A stretch of DNA of 64,000 nt from assembly GCA_903813345.2 (NCBI GenBank), contig CAIIXF020000011.1, positions 31,178,166 through 31,242,165 on the forward strand, in the 5' to 3' direction. Below the pieces are notes generated by a model, which did no database searches, was not told the DNA's origin, and was given only the letters and a program-made list of their open reading frames with translations. This DNA comes from Owenia fusiformis (Eukaryota; Annelida; Polychaeta; Sabellida; Oweniidae). The translations under genes were made by a program, and so were the position numbers. Each line of letters opens with the position of its first letter. Position 1 is the first letter of the stretch. Below, piece after piece: positions 1 through 13,600 of this stretch.

Positions 1-1531
1 GTACTTTACACTTATGCTTGTTTGACTGGCCTGGTTGAGAGCATAGTCTAAAGTCCAGTTTCAAAGTTGCAAAACTTTTTTGGAGTAATCGAGTCTACTT
101 TGTATACTCTCATTGCTATCTTTGGAAGGAGAGTCCACGGATAATGGGAATCCCTCCATATACATTCTGTTATATCTATATTTAGCGATGTCGGTTTACT
201 GTGATTATGTTGTTCTTTGCTCTTTGTCTTTAGGAGAAAAGTTTGAAGATGTTCGAAGATGTTTGATTCGTTCTTACCGGATCCGGAAGTCGCATGTACG
301 GGCCCCATGTACGCTAGAACTTCCGGTTTGGAAAATCAAAACACAAGTTTAACGTTTTTCCATTCTTTCTGCGTTTACCTTGTTTTAGCCCACATATATA
401 ACGCCTCGGGGTACGTATATTTAATAGACAATTTACCTTCACAAGATGTGTATACTTACAATGAACTTTATGAAAGTGTTACGAAGTTTTTCAAAAAATG
501 AATTGAATTTCAGATATTTTGCATGGTGTTTTTTAGTTTAACAACTAACAAGTTAAAACCAATATGTTTTTCTCTATTCGTCTGAATTTTCTTGGAGCTG
601 TTATTTGGTTAATTTAGGCCAGGGTGCATGTTCGGAATTTTGCTGCATTCCTCAATTGAGTCACATGTTATTTTTCAAACAGGAATCACTCCTTCCCCAC
701 ATTGTCTACACCTTCCAGTTTTGCACAAAGAGTGCACATATGTGCCTAGAAAAGACTGGTGAGAAAATTTGTTTTGTAAAATGTATAAAAAACGAGAAAA
801 TTAAATGCGGCTTTTCTGATGGATTTATGAAACATATTTTCAATCTGCCATTTGCGTCTGGAAATAAATTTACTTTTGATTTTTTTTTTTTTTATTAAAA
901 TTTTTATTCCAAAAATATAACATATGAACATATAATATGACATATAATCAAATTTACTTTTGATAAAACAAACTTGTCGTTGAAAAAATTAGTAATTGTA
1001 TTCCCAGGCAGGTATATTAAATAGATCCACTTGGAGAATAAAGTGAAACTCCTTTAGTGCACTTGTCAACAGTGTTTTATTCAGTGTCGTGAATGGCAGT
1101 TTATTCATTGACAAGTTGCCATTTTGATATTACCGCAAATTTTCCCAAAGCATAGGGGGATATGCATGAACACTTCGACTCAATTTAAATTAAGTTGTGC
1201 TGTTGGCGGAATAGGGTCGAAAGTTTAACCTAGTCGGGCCACAAGAAATGTTAGATAAGAAATTCAGTGTAATAAGGCTCAGACTAGGTTTAACTCATTG
1301 AACCAGGTGTCTTTGTTTAAAGTCGGGAAACTTTTTCAACAAAGTACTTTGATCCTGAAAAATAAGCAAATTATATGATATCCACCATGTCTACTTACCA
1401 ATAAAGTAAAGTTGAGTAAAGTTTAGAAAATACGAACATCGAATAACTTTTGTATTTATAGCTAAGCCATTATCGGCTTACCATAATATTCAGATAGTCG
1501 CTGTGAAGACATTTTGTAATCTTTTTGATAG
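1..1531. other. Upstream flank of the HTATSF1 gene, no gene recognised
   Basis: I see no recognisable coding exon or mobile element here. Open frames of 60-97 codons exist, for example 605-898 on the + strand, but they match no family I know and lack convincing splice context. The last few hundred bases before 1532 should hold the HTATSF1 promoter and 5' UTR. No TATA box is obvious near the start codon, so the transcription start cannot be placed from sequence alone. Confidence 0.5.
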
Positions 1532-1675
1532 ATGGCGGCAGAAGACGATGATTTTGAGGCTCAGTTACGACAAGAAGCATTGGAAAAAGACCGCATAGAA
1601 CATACCAGGATTCGAACAGATTCTGATGGGACACAATACGAATGGGATGAAGAGAAACAAGCCTGGTTTCCAAAG
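1532..1675 (+). CDS. HTATSF1: HTATSF1 exon 1 (start codon)
   Basis: This exon encodes residues 1-48, starts MAAEDDDFEAQLRQEAL, and ends in the conserved YEWDEEKQAWFPK block. The donor is CAAAG|gtaca at 1676, phase 0. The start codon sits in ATGGCGGC, the core of a YY1-type site, a common arrangement at housekeeping gene starts. Confidence 0.9.
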
Positions 1676-4600
1676 GTACATTTCTAATCCATATATGCAC
1701 ATCCTAATGTACCAAAATGTATTGAGAAAACCTGATAAAGCCTTTGGTACACAGTCAGACAGCAATCTGGCCATAAAGACCGAATTGTTTTGCGCAAATC
1801 TGTTTGTTCTACTTCAGGTTAAAATTGTTCAATGGCTTTCAGTACAGTGTATATCATTTTAACTGCATCTTGAATACAATATGGACTCATTATTTTCAGA
1901 TATGCAAACTTCTCAAATGGTACTTATAACCATAGTAACTCCTACCATGATTGCCATGTTTATAGTCTGGAACTTCGTAAAGTTACGAATTTGTAAATCA
2001 ATTGTTGTAACCATGGATAAAATGACGTCACAGTAAGAGAACAATAGACTTCATGAATTCTTAACTTTACAAATTTTCTTTTAATGGCCCCCTGGTGTAT
2101 TAAGAAAAAAATTATGCCATTGTTTCTCTTCCACTTTTAAGTCTGTAATCTTTGTTGCTCCTTTACTCACATCTTGCTCATTTTTTCTTTACAGATTGAT
2201 GCAGATTTCATTGCCCAGTACCAGATGAGCTATGGCTCAAATACAAATGAGGCTTCCACTGCCGAACCTAATAAATCTGCTGCATCAACAACAGCTCCAT
2301 CTATACCAAACACAAAGGAATCAAGTTCGGATAATTCTCAAATTCCTGATGGAAGTGATCCTAATTTTTACTACTGGTGGTACTATTACTATGGCCCCTA
2401 TGCTGCTTCAAAACAACAACAAAATGAAACCATGGCTTCCAATGATGAACAGGGTGAAACTAATGATGGGCAGAATGAGCCTAACATGTCCTCTAATGAA
2501 CCACCAGGTCAGCAGGAAAGTGAAGAGGATGACGCTGCAGCATCTAAGCAAGAGCACTGGGGTGAAATCAAAACAACTAAACTGGAATATCTGAGAGAGA
2601 CTGCAATATCAAAGCAAACTAAAGAGGGAAGTATGTCCCAGAAAACAGATGATAAAACACCAGAAAGTGAAGCAAATGTTGAAACTATCGAAGAGAAAAC
2701 ACATGAAAGTGATGTTAAAAACACTGAGAAAAATAATGATGATAACCAAACAACAGAAATTGGTGATACAACAATTCAAAGTGATGAAAAAGTGGAGAAT
2801 GGTGACCAAACAACACAAAGTGGTGACCAAGCAACACAAAATATAGGACAAACAACACAAAGTGACCAGAGTTCAGCTGATTATGATTGGTCAGCTTATT
2901 ATAAAGCAAGTTATGAGGAATTCAAGAAACAAGGTGATTCTGATAAATGGGCTGCGTATTTCAAAACTTATTATGATGCCCATCAACAAGAAGATGATGC
3001 ACAGGAGCATGACCATTACTTCTCCCAGTATTATGGGGAAAACTACAAGCCAGGTAAGTCAGTGTCAATGATTAATTTTTTTTCATTATTAGGCCAGGGT
3101 GAAGGGATTTATTAACAGAAACTTGTTTAAGTTATGAATTCCTAAGTAAATTGTTGTAATCAAAGATACGATGACATATGCTCAATTAACTCGACACATA
3201 ATATGCAAAATAAAACATCACTAAAATATTTCAATTATTGATTATGAAGTAAGGTTATGAAGTAATGTGATATGATATCCCTAACACTCTGAAACCTTGA
3301 TAGAATAAATTTGCTTTTGTAGATGTAGAAGCCCATGAGATCGAAGAGGCTGAAGCCAAGAAGAATAAGAAGCGTAAAGGCAAGAAGGGAAAGGAAAAAG
3401 AGGTGACACCAGGAGTCAAGAGAGAAAGAGAACCACCTAGTAAGTATGAAACAGCTTAAGATATTGCAACTGAATCTTTTGCAACAAAAATGTTCTGGTC
3501 TTGATGTGGAATGTCTTACACAATACTAGCTGTCTTTTCACAGCTCATTCATTGAGAGGTTTCTTTCTCATCAAGATGATAAATCCTGTTGTATCCATTT
3601 TGATCAAAATGTCTCAATATTTCACAACTTTGGCAGAGTACAAACTGAATAAATTTTCAGCAGTGAATGACAATTGGTTGCTATAACGCTGGGTAAATCA
3701 CTCTTATCGGTTCCAATAACATGATATTGTGATGTACAGATATATCATGTAAAATAACTTAAAACAAATCTCCCTGCATTCCTGGTGTCATACAGTAGTT
3801 GAACATCTGAAATAAAATTGACCAATCCCTGAGACTTTCTATCAAGAATATTCACTGAGAGATTTCTTTCTCATCAAGATGACAAATCCTGTTGTACCCA
3901 TAAAATATTCACATTGGTTTTGTAAGGACAAAAATAACAAAAACACAAAAATAATTGGAATGCAATAAAAATCCCCAGTAATTCAAATTAACTTTTCCAG
4001 AATGGTAGGTGGATGATGGTAAATATAAAAATTCCCAGTAATTCAAATTTACTTTTCTAGAATGGTTTGAGGTGGAGGATGACAAACAGACGCAGATGTA
4101 CATCTCTGATATGCCCAATGACATCACAGATGATGAGTTAAATGACTTGATGAGTAAATGTGGAATGATCATGTTTGACCCCCACACTAAGAAACCCAAG
4201 CTGAAGCTGTATAGGGATAAAGATGGGCAGCCTAAGGGTGATGGTTTATGCTGCTTTATAAAGGTAGGTGTGAGATTCTCCTATATGTCTTAATACTGGA
4301 GTTTTTAGTGAATGATCAGAACTACTATTAAAAGTAGACCCCTGGGCTTTTTATGTCACCACAAGTAAAATGGTGACGTTTGTTACAGTCTCAATTTTTT
4401 GTGTTTGGTGGTCTGTGTTTAGCAGTTGGTATTTGGCTGTTGATGTTTGTTGGTTGGCATTTGATGGTCGGTGTTCAGTATTCAGCAACTGTAACATGTG
4501 CTAGTTTGTGACATTTTACATGGTTATGCCTTGTTAGCTCATGGTTTAAGATTGTCTACCAGTGTTGATGACTGGGGTTGACAATGCCACAATTCAGTCT

Positions 4601-7600
4601 ATTCCCCAATAGTCAACCAGTTTTTCCAAGTCCATTGATAAATTGAAAAGTGATTGCAATTGACAGTCAATTAGCTGTGTGTTTCAAATGGGTTGTGTGT
4701 TCTTATGGTTGTCAGGGTTTTTTGAAAAAGTTGCCTTACTGATTACATTAATGAACTTGCCTTTATTATTTTAAGGTGTTTACCTAACAAAGGTTTTACT
4801 TTATGCATTTCAGAGAGAATCTGTGGATCTGGCCATACAGTTGGTAGATGGTTATAATCTGAGAGGGAAGACATTGAAATGTGAATTGGCCAAGTTTGAA
4901 CTGAAAGGAGAATATGACCCCAAGAAAAAGAAAAGAGCCCTGAGTAACCATGCCAAAAGAAAGTTAAAAGAAAAACAGGAAAAGTAAGTTTTGACAAGAT
5001 TGAATCGTATTGATTTTGGAATTTTTTTCTGAATCATTTGATAATGAATGAAAAAATAAAATAAAAAAGTTGAAGAAGAATGTTATTGTAGTTGTTTGTC
5101 TCATTGTCCAGTCATTCATTATGTCACCACCAAAAGTGGTGACATATTGTTATGGTCTCCGTTTTTTTGCGACGGCGGTTGGTGGTTGGCGTCCGGCGGT
5201 TGGCGTCCGGCGTCTGTAACAATTTCTTACAACTTCCTATAACTTAACAAATACTGTTTAGACTGACTTCAATTTTTTTCTAAATCATCTACATGTTCTC
5301 GGAAGTTCAAATCTGACTTTAGATTTGACATTTGACCTTCAATGACCTTCTCAAGGTCAAAAAGGTCTTTTTTCAACTCGCTTCACATTGACTAAATTTT
5401 TTTTCAAAATCATCTACATGTTCTCAGAAATTCAAATCTGACTTTAGATTTGACATTTGACCTTCAAATCTGACTTTAGATTTGACATTTGACCTTCAAT
5501 GACCTTCTCAAGGTCAAAAAAGGTCAAAAAGGTCTGTTTTCAACTTGCTTCAAATTTGACTAAATTTTTTTTTTCAAAATCATCTACGTGTTCTCAGAAA
5601 TTCAAATCTGACTTAAGATTTGACTTAATATTTGACATTTGACCTTCAATGACCTTCTCAAGGTCAAAAAGGTCTGTTTTCAACTTGCTTCAAATTGACT
5701 AAATTTTTTTTCAAAATCATCTACGTGTTCTCAGAAATTCAAATCTGACTTAAGATTTGACTTAAGATTTGACATTTGACCTTCAATGACCTTCTCAAGG
5801 TCAAAAAAGGTCAAAAAGGTCTGTTTTCAACTTGCTTCAAATTGACTGAAAAAAATTTTCAAAATCATCTACGTGTTCTCAGAAATTCAAATCTGACTTT
5901 AGATTTGACTTAAGATTTGACATTTCACCTTCAATGACCTTCTCAAAGTCAAAAAAGGTCAAAAAGGTATTTTTTCATCTTGCTTCAAATTGACTAAATT
6001 TTTTTTCAAAATCATCTTCATGTTCTCAGAAATTCAAATATGACTTTAGATTTGACATTTGACCTTCAATGACCTTCTCAAGGTCAAAAAAGGTAAAAAA
6101 GGTCTTTTTTCAACTTGCTTCAAATTGACTAATTTTTTTTTTTAAATCATCTACATGTTCTCAGAAATTCAAATCTGACTTTAGATTTGACATTTGACCT
6201 TCAATGACCTTCTCAAGGTCAAAAAAGGTCAAAAAGGTCTGTTTTCAACTTGCTTCAAATTGACCAAATTTTTTTTACAAAATCATCTACATCTTTTCAG
6301 AAGTTCAAATTTGACTTTACAAGTTCTCAGAAATTCAAATCTGACTTAAGTTTGAACTCATAATATTGTGAGCAACTAGGTGGTGACATTTTTTAAAATT
6401 GTCATGTAAATAGTGTCACTTTTTTATGCATAGTCAATTTAATTTAATTATTTATCATTTAAATTTTTATACAGAATGACTTACAAAGACAAATCTCTCT
6501 TGTTTCTGCCTTTAAGATTTCATTTAATCTTCATATTGTTATTAGATTGTTTGCCTGGCTTCCTGACAAGCCTACTGGAGAGAGGAAAAGGTTCGAAAGG
6601 GTTGTCATATTGAAGAATATGTTTGATCCAAAAGAATTTGAGGTGAGTTCATCCTTCAATTCATTTTAATGATTATCATCTTCACAGTGTTCATTCTAAG
6701 CTATTACACCTCTTCATTCACTTTACTGGCTGTCATGACATGTCCCTGTCAAACTTTAAGTCTCACTTTCAAGAAGCATACAAATGTCTACAAACCATCC
6801 CCCAATGAACAATGGGCTCTGAGTTATTATCCCACCGAACGCAACTGTCTGGGCGATAACTGAGTGAGCCATTATTGTGTGCTTGCCTAAAGTTGTGTCC
6901 ACTTTGTGTTAAGTTCATCAGTGGTATCAAAAAGAAAAAGTGGTAAAACACACCGTGTTGTGTAGAGAACAATGAGTAAACAAGATAAAGATGTTGATTT
7001 TGATTCTTCATTTATTTTGTAATGTATCGAGTTCTTTGCCTATGTTGCCCTTATTTTGTACAATGGTTTTAAAGAATTCCCTTGTTTGTGTTCTTTACCT
7101 AATGTTGCCTTGATGTTGTATGAGGGTTTTAAAGTCTCTCTTGTTCGTATTCTTTATTAATGTTGTACGATAGTTTTAAAGAGGTCTCTCTTGTTAATAT
7201 TCTTTGTCTAACATTGCCTTGATGTTGTACAATGGTTTTAAAGAGGTCTCTCTTGTCATATTCTTTGCCTTTCCTAACATTGCCTTAATGTTGTACAAGA
7301 GTTTTAAATATGTCTCTCTTGTTAATATTCTTTGTCTAACATTGCCTTGATGTTGTACAATGGTTTTAAAGAGGTCTCTCTTGTCATATTCTTTGCCTTT
7401 CCTTACATTGCCTTAATGTTGTACAAGAGTTCTAAATAGGTCTCTCTTGTTAATATTCTTTGCCTAACATTGCCTTGATGTTGTACAATGGTTTTAAAGA
7501 GGTCTCTCTTGTCATATTCTTTGCCTTTCCTTACATTGCCTTAATGTTGTACAAGAGTTCTAAATAGGTCTCTCTTGTTAATATTCTTTGCCTAACATTG

Positions 7601-10600
7601 CCTTAATGTTGTACAATGGTTTTAAAGAGGTCGCTCTTGTTTGTCTTCTCTACCTTATGTTTCCCTATAGCTGTACATGTATTCTCAGTTATCTTTGATT
7701 GCATATTTTCAACAGTGCTCTTTTTATTTAATCCAATTGGGAAAATAAACCACCCAGATTTAATACCTATTATACAGTTTTGAATTTAAGAGTGGATTAT
7801 CAGCTTTTGTTGTTAGACGTAACTTAATTAATAACAATTAATCGTGTATTTTGGTTTGAATAAACATGTATACAGCAGCTGAATAATTATTATGGGACCG
7901 ATCTCTATGGTTCCAGGAAATGGATTAGAATCCTGATGTATCTCTGAGAAAATGTTTGCTTTTTGTATTACAGTGATTAGATTTATACAATTTCCATGTA
8001 AATGTAACATTTCTTAGAGTAAAATGAAATACACAAATACTTGCAACATCTTGGATCAAGTTTATAATCTCCCTCATCCCATCAGCTAAATTATTCCTAG
8101 ATGTTGTGTTTGATTAGACAGTACTAGCTAGACAGTACTGTATTCTTTAAATTGACTTTACTGCTTGGATGAAATGTCCCAAGGTGTTATAGTCCTGGTT
8201 GGTGATAATGCAACTTGAATGCCGGTGGGGAGGGGGTATTAGACATTGTTTCTTTGCATGTTAGATTATGGTTTGGGATAGTTGGGATTTGTTTTTCCTT
8301 TGGCGCTAGTGGGTACATATTTAATGAAAAATGGAATATTGTCAAATTGTCTGTACATTATTTTGCTTGGGATTTAGTACTGTAACATTGAATTTTTATA
8401 CATTTTGTAATTATGTGATTTAATGAGGGAAATTGATTGTTTTTTAGCTCACATGGTGAGCTTTTGCAATCGCTCACTTGTCCGTCTGTCTGTCCGTCCG
8501 TCCGTCCGTCCGTCCGTCCGTCCGTCTGTCCATCTGTCTGTCCGTCCGTCCGTCAACAATAGTGGCACGTTTTAAAACCTCTGTCGATAGGATTCCTTTT
8601 AAGTTATTTCTGTTCAACATCAATACAGAAAACTCCCCTATGACTCCTGGTTCAAAAGCTCGCCTATTTTCAAAATGGCCACCATTTTTGTCTCGCGAAA
8701 TTCACTTTTGACTGGCACGTTTTAAAACCTCTGTCGATAGGATTCCTGTTTTAAGTTATTTCTGTTCAACATCAATACAGAAAACTCCCCTATGACTCCT
8801 GGTTCAAAAGCTCGCCTATTTTCAAAATGGCCGCCATTTTTGTCTCGCGAAATTCACTTTTGACCCATTTCCTAGCTTTACAAATAATTTCAGGTGTCCT
8901 ACATTGTAAAAATCTGTGTCAATGTGAAGAGTAGATATATGAAATAATTTTGTTACAAAAAATCAGCGAAAAATTATATCTATTTTTTTATTTTCAGCCA
9001 TTTTAGTTAACATTGATTTGTCCATCTGACTTGTGAAATCCACTTTTCCGTCAACAACAGTGGCACGTTTTAAAACCTCTGTCGATAAGATTCCTGTTTT
9101 AAGTTATTTCTGTTCAACATCAATACAGAAAACTCCCCTATGACTCCTGGCTCAAAAGCTCGCCTATTTTCAAAATGGCCGCCATTTTTGTCTCGCGAAA
9201 TTCACTTTTGACCTATTTCCTAGCTTTACAAATAATTTCAAGTGTCCTACATTGTAAAAATCCATGTCAATGTAAAGAGTAGATGTATGAAATAATTTTG
9301 TTACGAAAAATCAGCAAAAAATTATATCCATTTTTTTTATTTTCAGCCATTTTAGTTAACATCCGTCTGTCTGTCTGTCTGTCCGTCAACAATAGTGGCA
9401 CGTTTTAAAACCTCTGTCGATAGGATTCCTGTTTTAAGTTATTTCTGTTCAACATCAATACAGAAAACTCCCCTATGACTCCTGGTTCAAAAGCTCGCCT
9501 ATTTTCAAAATGGCCACCATTTTTGTCTCGCGAAATTCACTTTTGACTGGCACGTTTTAAAACCTCTGTCGATAGGATTCCTGTTTTAAGTTATTTCTGT
9601 TCAACATCAATACAGAAAACTCCCCTATGACTCCTGGTTCAAAAGCTCGCCTATTTTCAAAATGGCCGCCATTTTTGTCTCGCGAAATTCACTTTTGACC
9701 CATTTCCTAGCTTTACAAATAATTTCAGGTGTCCTACATTGTAAAAATCTGTGTTAATGTTAAGAGTAGATATATGAAATAATTTTGTTACAAAAAATCA
9801 GCGAAAAATTATATCTATTTTTTTATTTTCAGCCATTTTAGTTAACATTGATTTGTCCATCTGACTTGTGAAATCCATTTTCCGTCAACAACAGTGGCAC
9901 GTTTTAAAACCTCTGTCGATAGGATTCCTTGTTTAAGTTATTTCTGTTCAACATCAATACAGAAAACTCCCCTATGACTCCTGGCTCAAAAGCTCGCCTA
10001 TTTTCAAAATGGCCGCCATTTTTGTCTCGCGAAATTCACTTTTGACCTATTTCCTAGCTTTACAAATAATTTCAAGTGTCCTACATTGTAAAAATCCATG
10101 TCAATGTAAAGAGTAGATGTATGAAATAATTTTGTTACGAAAAATCAGCAAAAAATTATTTCCATTTTTTTTATTTTCAGCCATTTTAGTTAACATTGAT
10201 TTGTCCATCTGTCTCGCAAAATCCACTTTTGGACCATTTGCCTTAAACCCTCTGTCGATAGGATTCCTGTTTTAAGTTAATTTTGTTCAACATCAATACA
10301 AAAAACTCTCCTATGACTCTTGGTTCAAAAGCTCGCCTATTTTCAAAATGGTCACCATTCTTGTCTCGCGAAATTCACTTTTGGCCCATTTTCTAGCTTT
10401 ACAAATAATTTCAGCTGTCCTGCATTGTAAAAAGCCATGTCACTGTAAAGAGTAGTTGTATGAAATAATTTTGTTACAAAAAGTCGGCAAAATATTATAT
10501 CAATTTTTTTATTTTCAGCCATTTTAGTTAACATTGATTCGTCCATCTGTCTCTCAGTCAGTCCAAAAAAGTGGCAAGTTTTAAACCTCTGTCAACACTT

Positions 10601-13600
10601 TTTAAATCCTCTGTAGATAGGATTCCCGATTTAAAATAATTTTGTTCAACATCAATAAAGAAAAAAAAACCTGTGACTCATGCTTCAAAATCTCGCCTAA
10701 TTTCAAAATGGCCACCATTTTTGTCTCGGGAAATTCACTTTTGGCCCATTTCCTAGCTTTACAAATAAGTTCAGGTGTCCTGCATTGTAAAAAGCCATGT
10801 CTTTGTAAAGAGTAGTTGTATGAAATAATTTTGTCACAAAAAATCTGCAAAAAATTATACCCGTCTTTTTTATTTTCACTTTTGAGCAACACCATGTGAG
10901 CCCAGTACCCACGGTACTAATTTTTTTTAAGAAGGTGAGACAAGTGAGGGTGGGTCTGAATTATTTTTGAATGAACTTTTCAGCAAAATTAGCAACTTCA
11001 AGTTTTCTTCATAAAAGGCTCTGGCTCTGGGATGGTGGTTTATAATAAAGTGTACGTGAACATCCCTCTTAAGTGAACTTCCCAAAATGTGAAGAACACA
11101 TTAACATGCCATTTTTAACTTCATTTTTTCTGGAAATTTTCATACATTTGGATGTCAGCCCTTATTTGTATAGTCTATACAATAGTATAGTAATAACATT
11201 ACATTGGACACATACCAGTATTGTGATGATTTCTGATGACCAGTATGTTAACATGGCAATAGAATTGCATTAAACTTATATTTTACCTGTAAGATATGAT
11301 ATGTGTTATGTTTTCACATAATTTTAGCCTACTTACTTACTTGTGTAATTTGATGGAAAATATCTTAGTCAAGACATACTGTCACTTTAATTGATATACA
11401 TGTACCTACATTTAATATATATACAATAACGAACCATTTCCTTCAGCAAAATAAAAAATAATTAATTTCTGAAATTTATAATTATTTTTCAATTATGTCC
11501 CACATTGAAGGAAATTGCTTATAAATGAGTTGCAAATATCAACAAAGGTATATTGCATAGAGATATATTGTCGTGGAGAAATATGCAATATCTTGACAAC
11601 TATTAGGAATGATGTCATTATAATCACATGGGGTATGTCAGAAACAATACGGCCATTAAGTCAACTATTTAGCACTAAAGATGTAATATTCGCATATTAT
11701 AGTAATCCGGCACTCTCTTCATAATGTTCTCCCCAGCATTGAATTGCAATTGGGTGTCTCCTTTAGTTCAGTATTTGAAAATAATATTATACACAAAAAA
11801 TATTTTAAAGAGTTTTTATTAACATATCTTCCAATTAAATCAAAAGTCATTGACAAGGTCAATGTTTTATTTTTGTGCAAAATTATTTACCTAGATGCTA
11901 ATATTATTGAACTTTAACAACAGATATAATTATGCATTTTTAGTGTAACACATGTACATTTATAAACTTGTATTCTCTATGCCTATTGTTCAAGTTCTTG
12001 ACACCTTGACATCAAAAATCTAAGATATGATTTATTTTGACGAAATGTCCAAATTATATTTATATTTGTATGTACATATATATACAGTAAAACCTGTGTA
12101 TATTGAGCATTTTTGCCAAGAAAAACATTCAGTGTTGGTAGGTGTTAAGTTCACTACGGAGAGGGTTATTCATACAGAAGTCAGTAGAGTACATGTATAT
12201 GCTGAAGAAGGATGTCTTCAATGGACAGGTGTTCACTAGAGAGAGGTCTTCACTAAGACAGGTTTTACTGTATAATACATGTCAAAGTTTTACTGTGTGA
12301 TCTAACTTGACACCTGGTCTCTGCGTTCACCTGTCTATGAACACATATTGTCATTGTACCTTACACACTATATACAATCTGCTAAGATATGTTTAGACAA
12401 TATATTAAGAAATTCAAGTCTTGCATAAATGTCCCACTCCTCTCTAACTAAATATGTTAATAATCTTCATGTGTTTTTATTTGTTTCTGGTTTTATTTGA
12501 AGATTGAGTTAATATGAATACAATATGTTTATTGTGGTATATTTGAATAATGATATTGTAAATTCAACAATGAGATGATATGTCATTCTGTTTCAATATT
12601 AAGATCATACATTTTAATGTAGAGCCTGAACAAATGCTTCAGATTAGTGTAACACATCCAACCATTATTAACTAATTGACTATGTTTTGGGGGAGGGGGC
12701 TGTGTACCATACTGTTTAAAAATATCAATTTCTTGTTGAAGGTCACATACACCCCTTGACACACACCAATAGACACACCCCTTGACACACACAAATAGAC
12801 ACATCCCTTGGCACACACCCCTTGACACATATCAATAAACTCACCCCTTGACACACACCAATTCACTTCAATAAATATGTTAACTATATGTAATGAAAAA
12901 TAAACAAAATAAAATGTGAAAAATATAGCAATGTTAGAAAATAATTGTGTTTATAACTATTATATTTTCAGACTGATCCTGGTGAAATCAATGAATTGAC
13001 CAAAGATCTGAGGGAGGAGTGTTCCAAATATGGCGATGTAAGAAAAGTCACGATCTACGACGTGAGTAATTTATGTCTGCTTCTAATTACAAAAATATAG
13101 GCAAATACATATAAAAGGGAAAAAATCAATTTTCAAAATATTTTCAATATCTAGTGCCTTTCTTAATACTTTTAACATTTTTCAAAATAATAATTTAGAA
13201 ACTGTAAGAATTGTATTTTTCCAAATCTACAGTATTTTCTCGGTGTATGATTGTTTGAATTGTCTATATCATTCTGCGAGATTATATTCCCTAACAAAAT
13301 GTCAAAAATTCTGCTCACTTAGAGTTATTGAGAGACAAGTGCACAAATTCAGCTATGTTGTTTTTACAATGTGGAAAAAGCAAAGAAAAATGTGAATTAT
13401 TATTTACTCTTGGCAAAGGGTGTCTGAACATATATTGAACAAACTTAACATGTGTAGGATAGGAAGAAGTCCCATCATGCTTTGGGCAATCACATGATCA
13501 AATCTAACCAATTGCAGCTACACAGAAGTGAAGAGACTCATGGGATTGTTATACCTCTTATGTAACATGCACATACCTGGATGATAAATATTGATGCTTA

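Noticed and set aside
605-898. 97-codon plus-strand frame with several cysteines
   Set aside because: Cys spacing fits no zinc finger that I know, and the end of the frame is a poly-T tract.
8478-8711. Open frame through the TCCG tract (SVRPSVRPSVR)
   Set aside because: It is a translated microsatellite.
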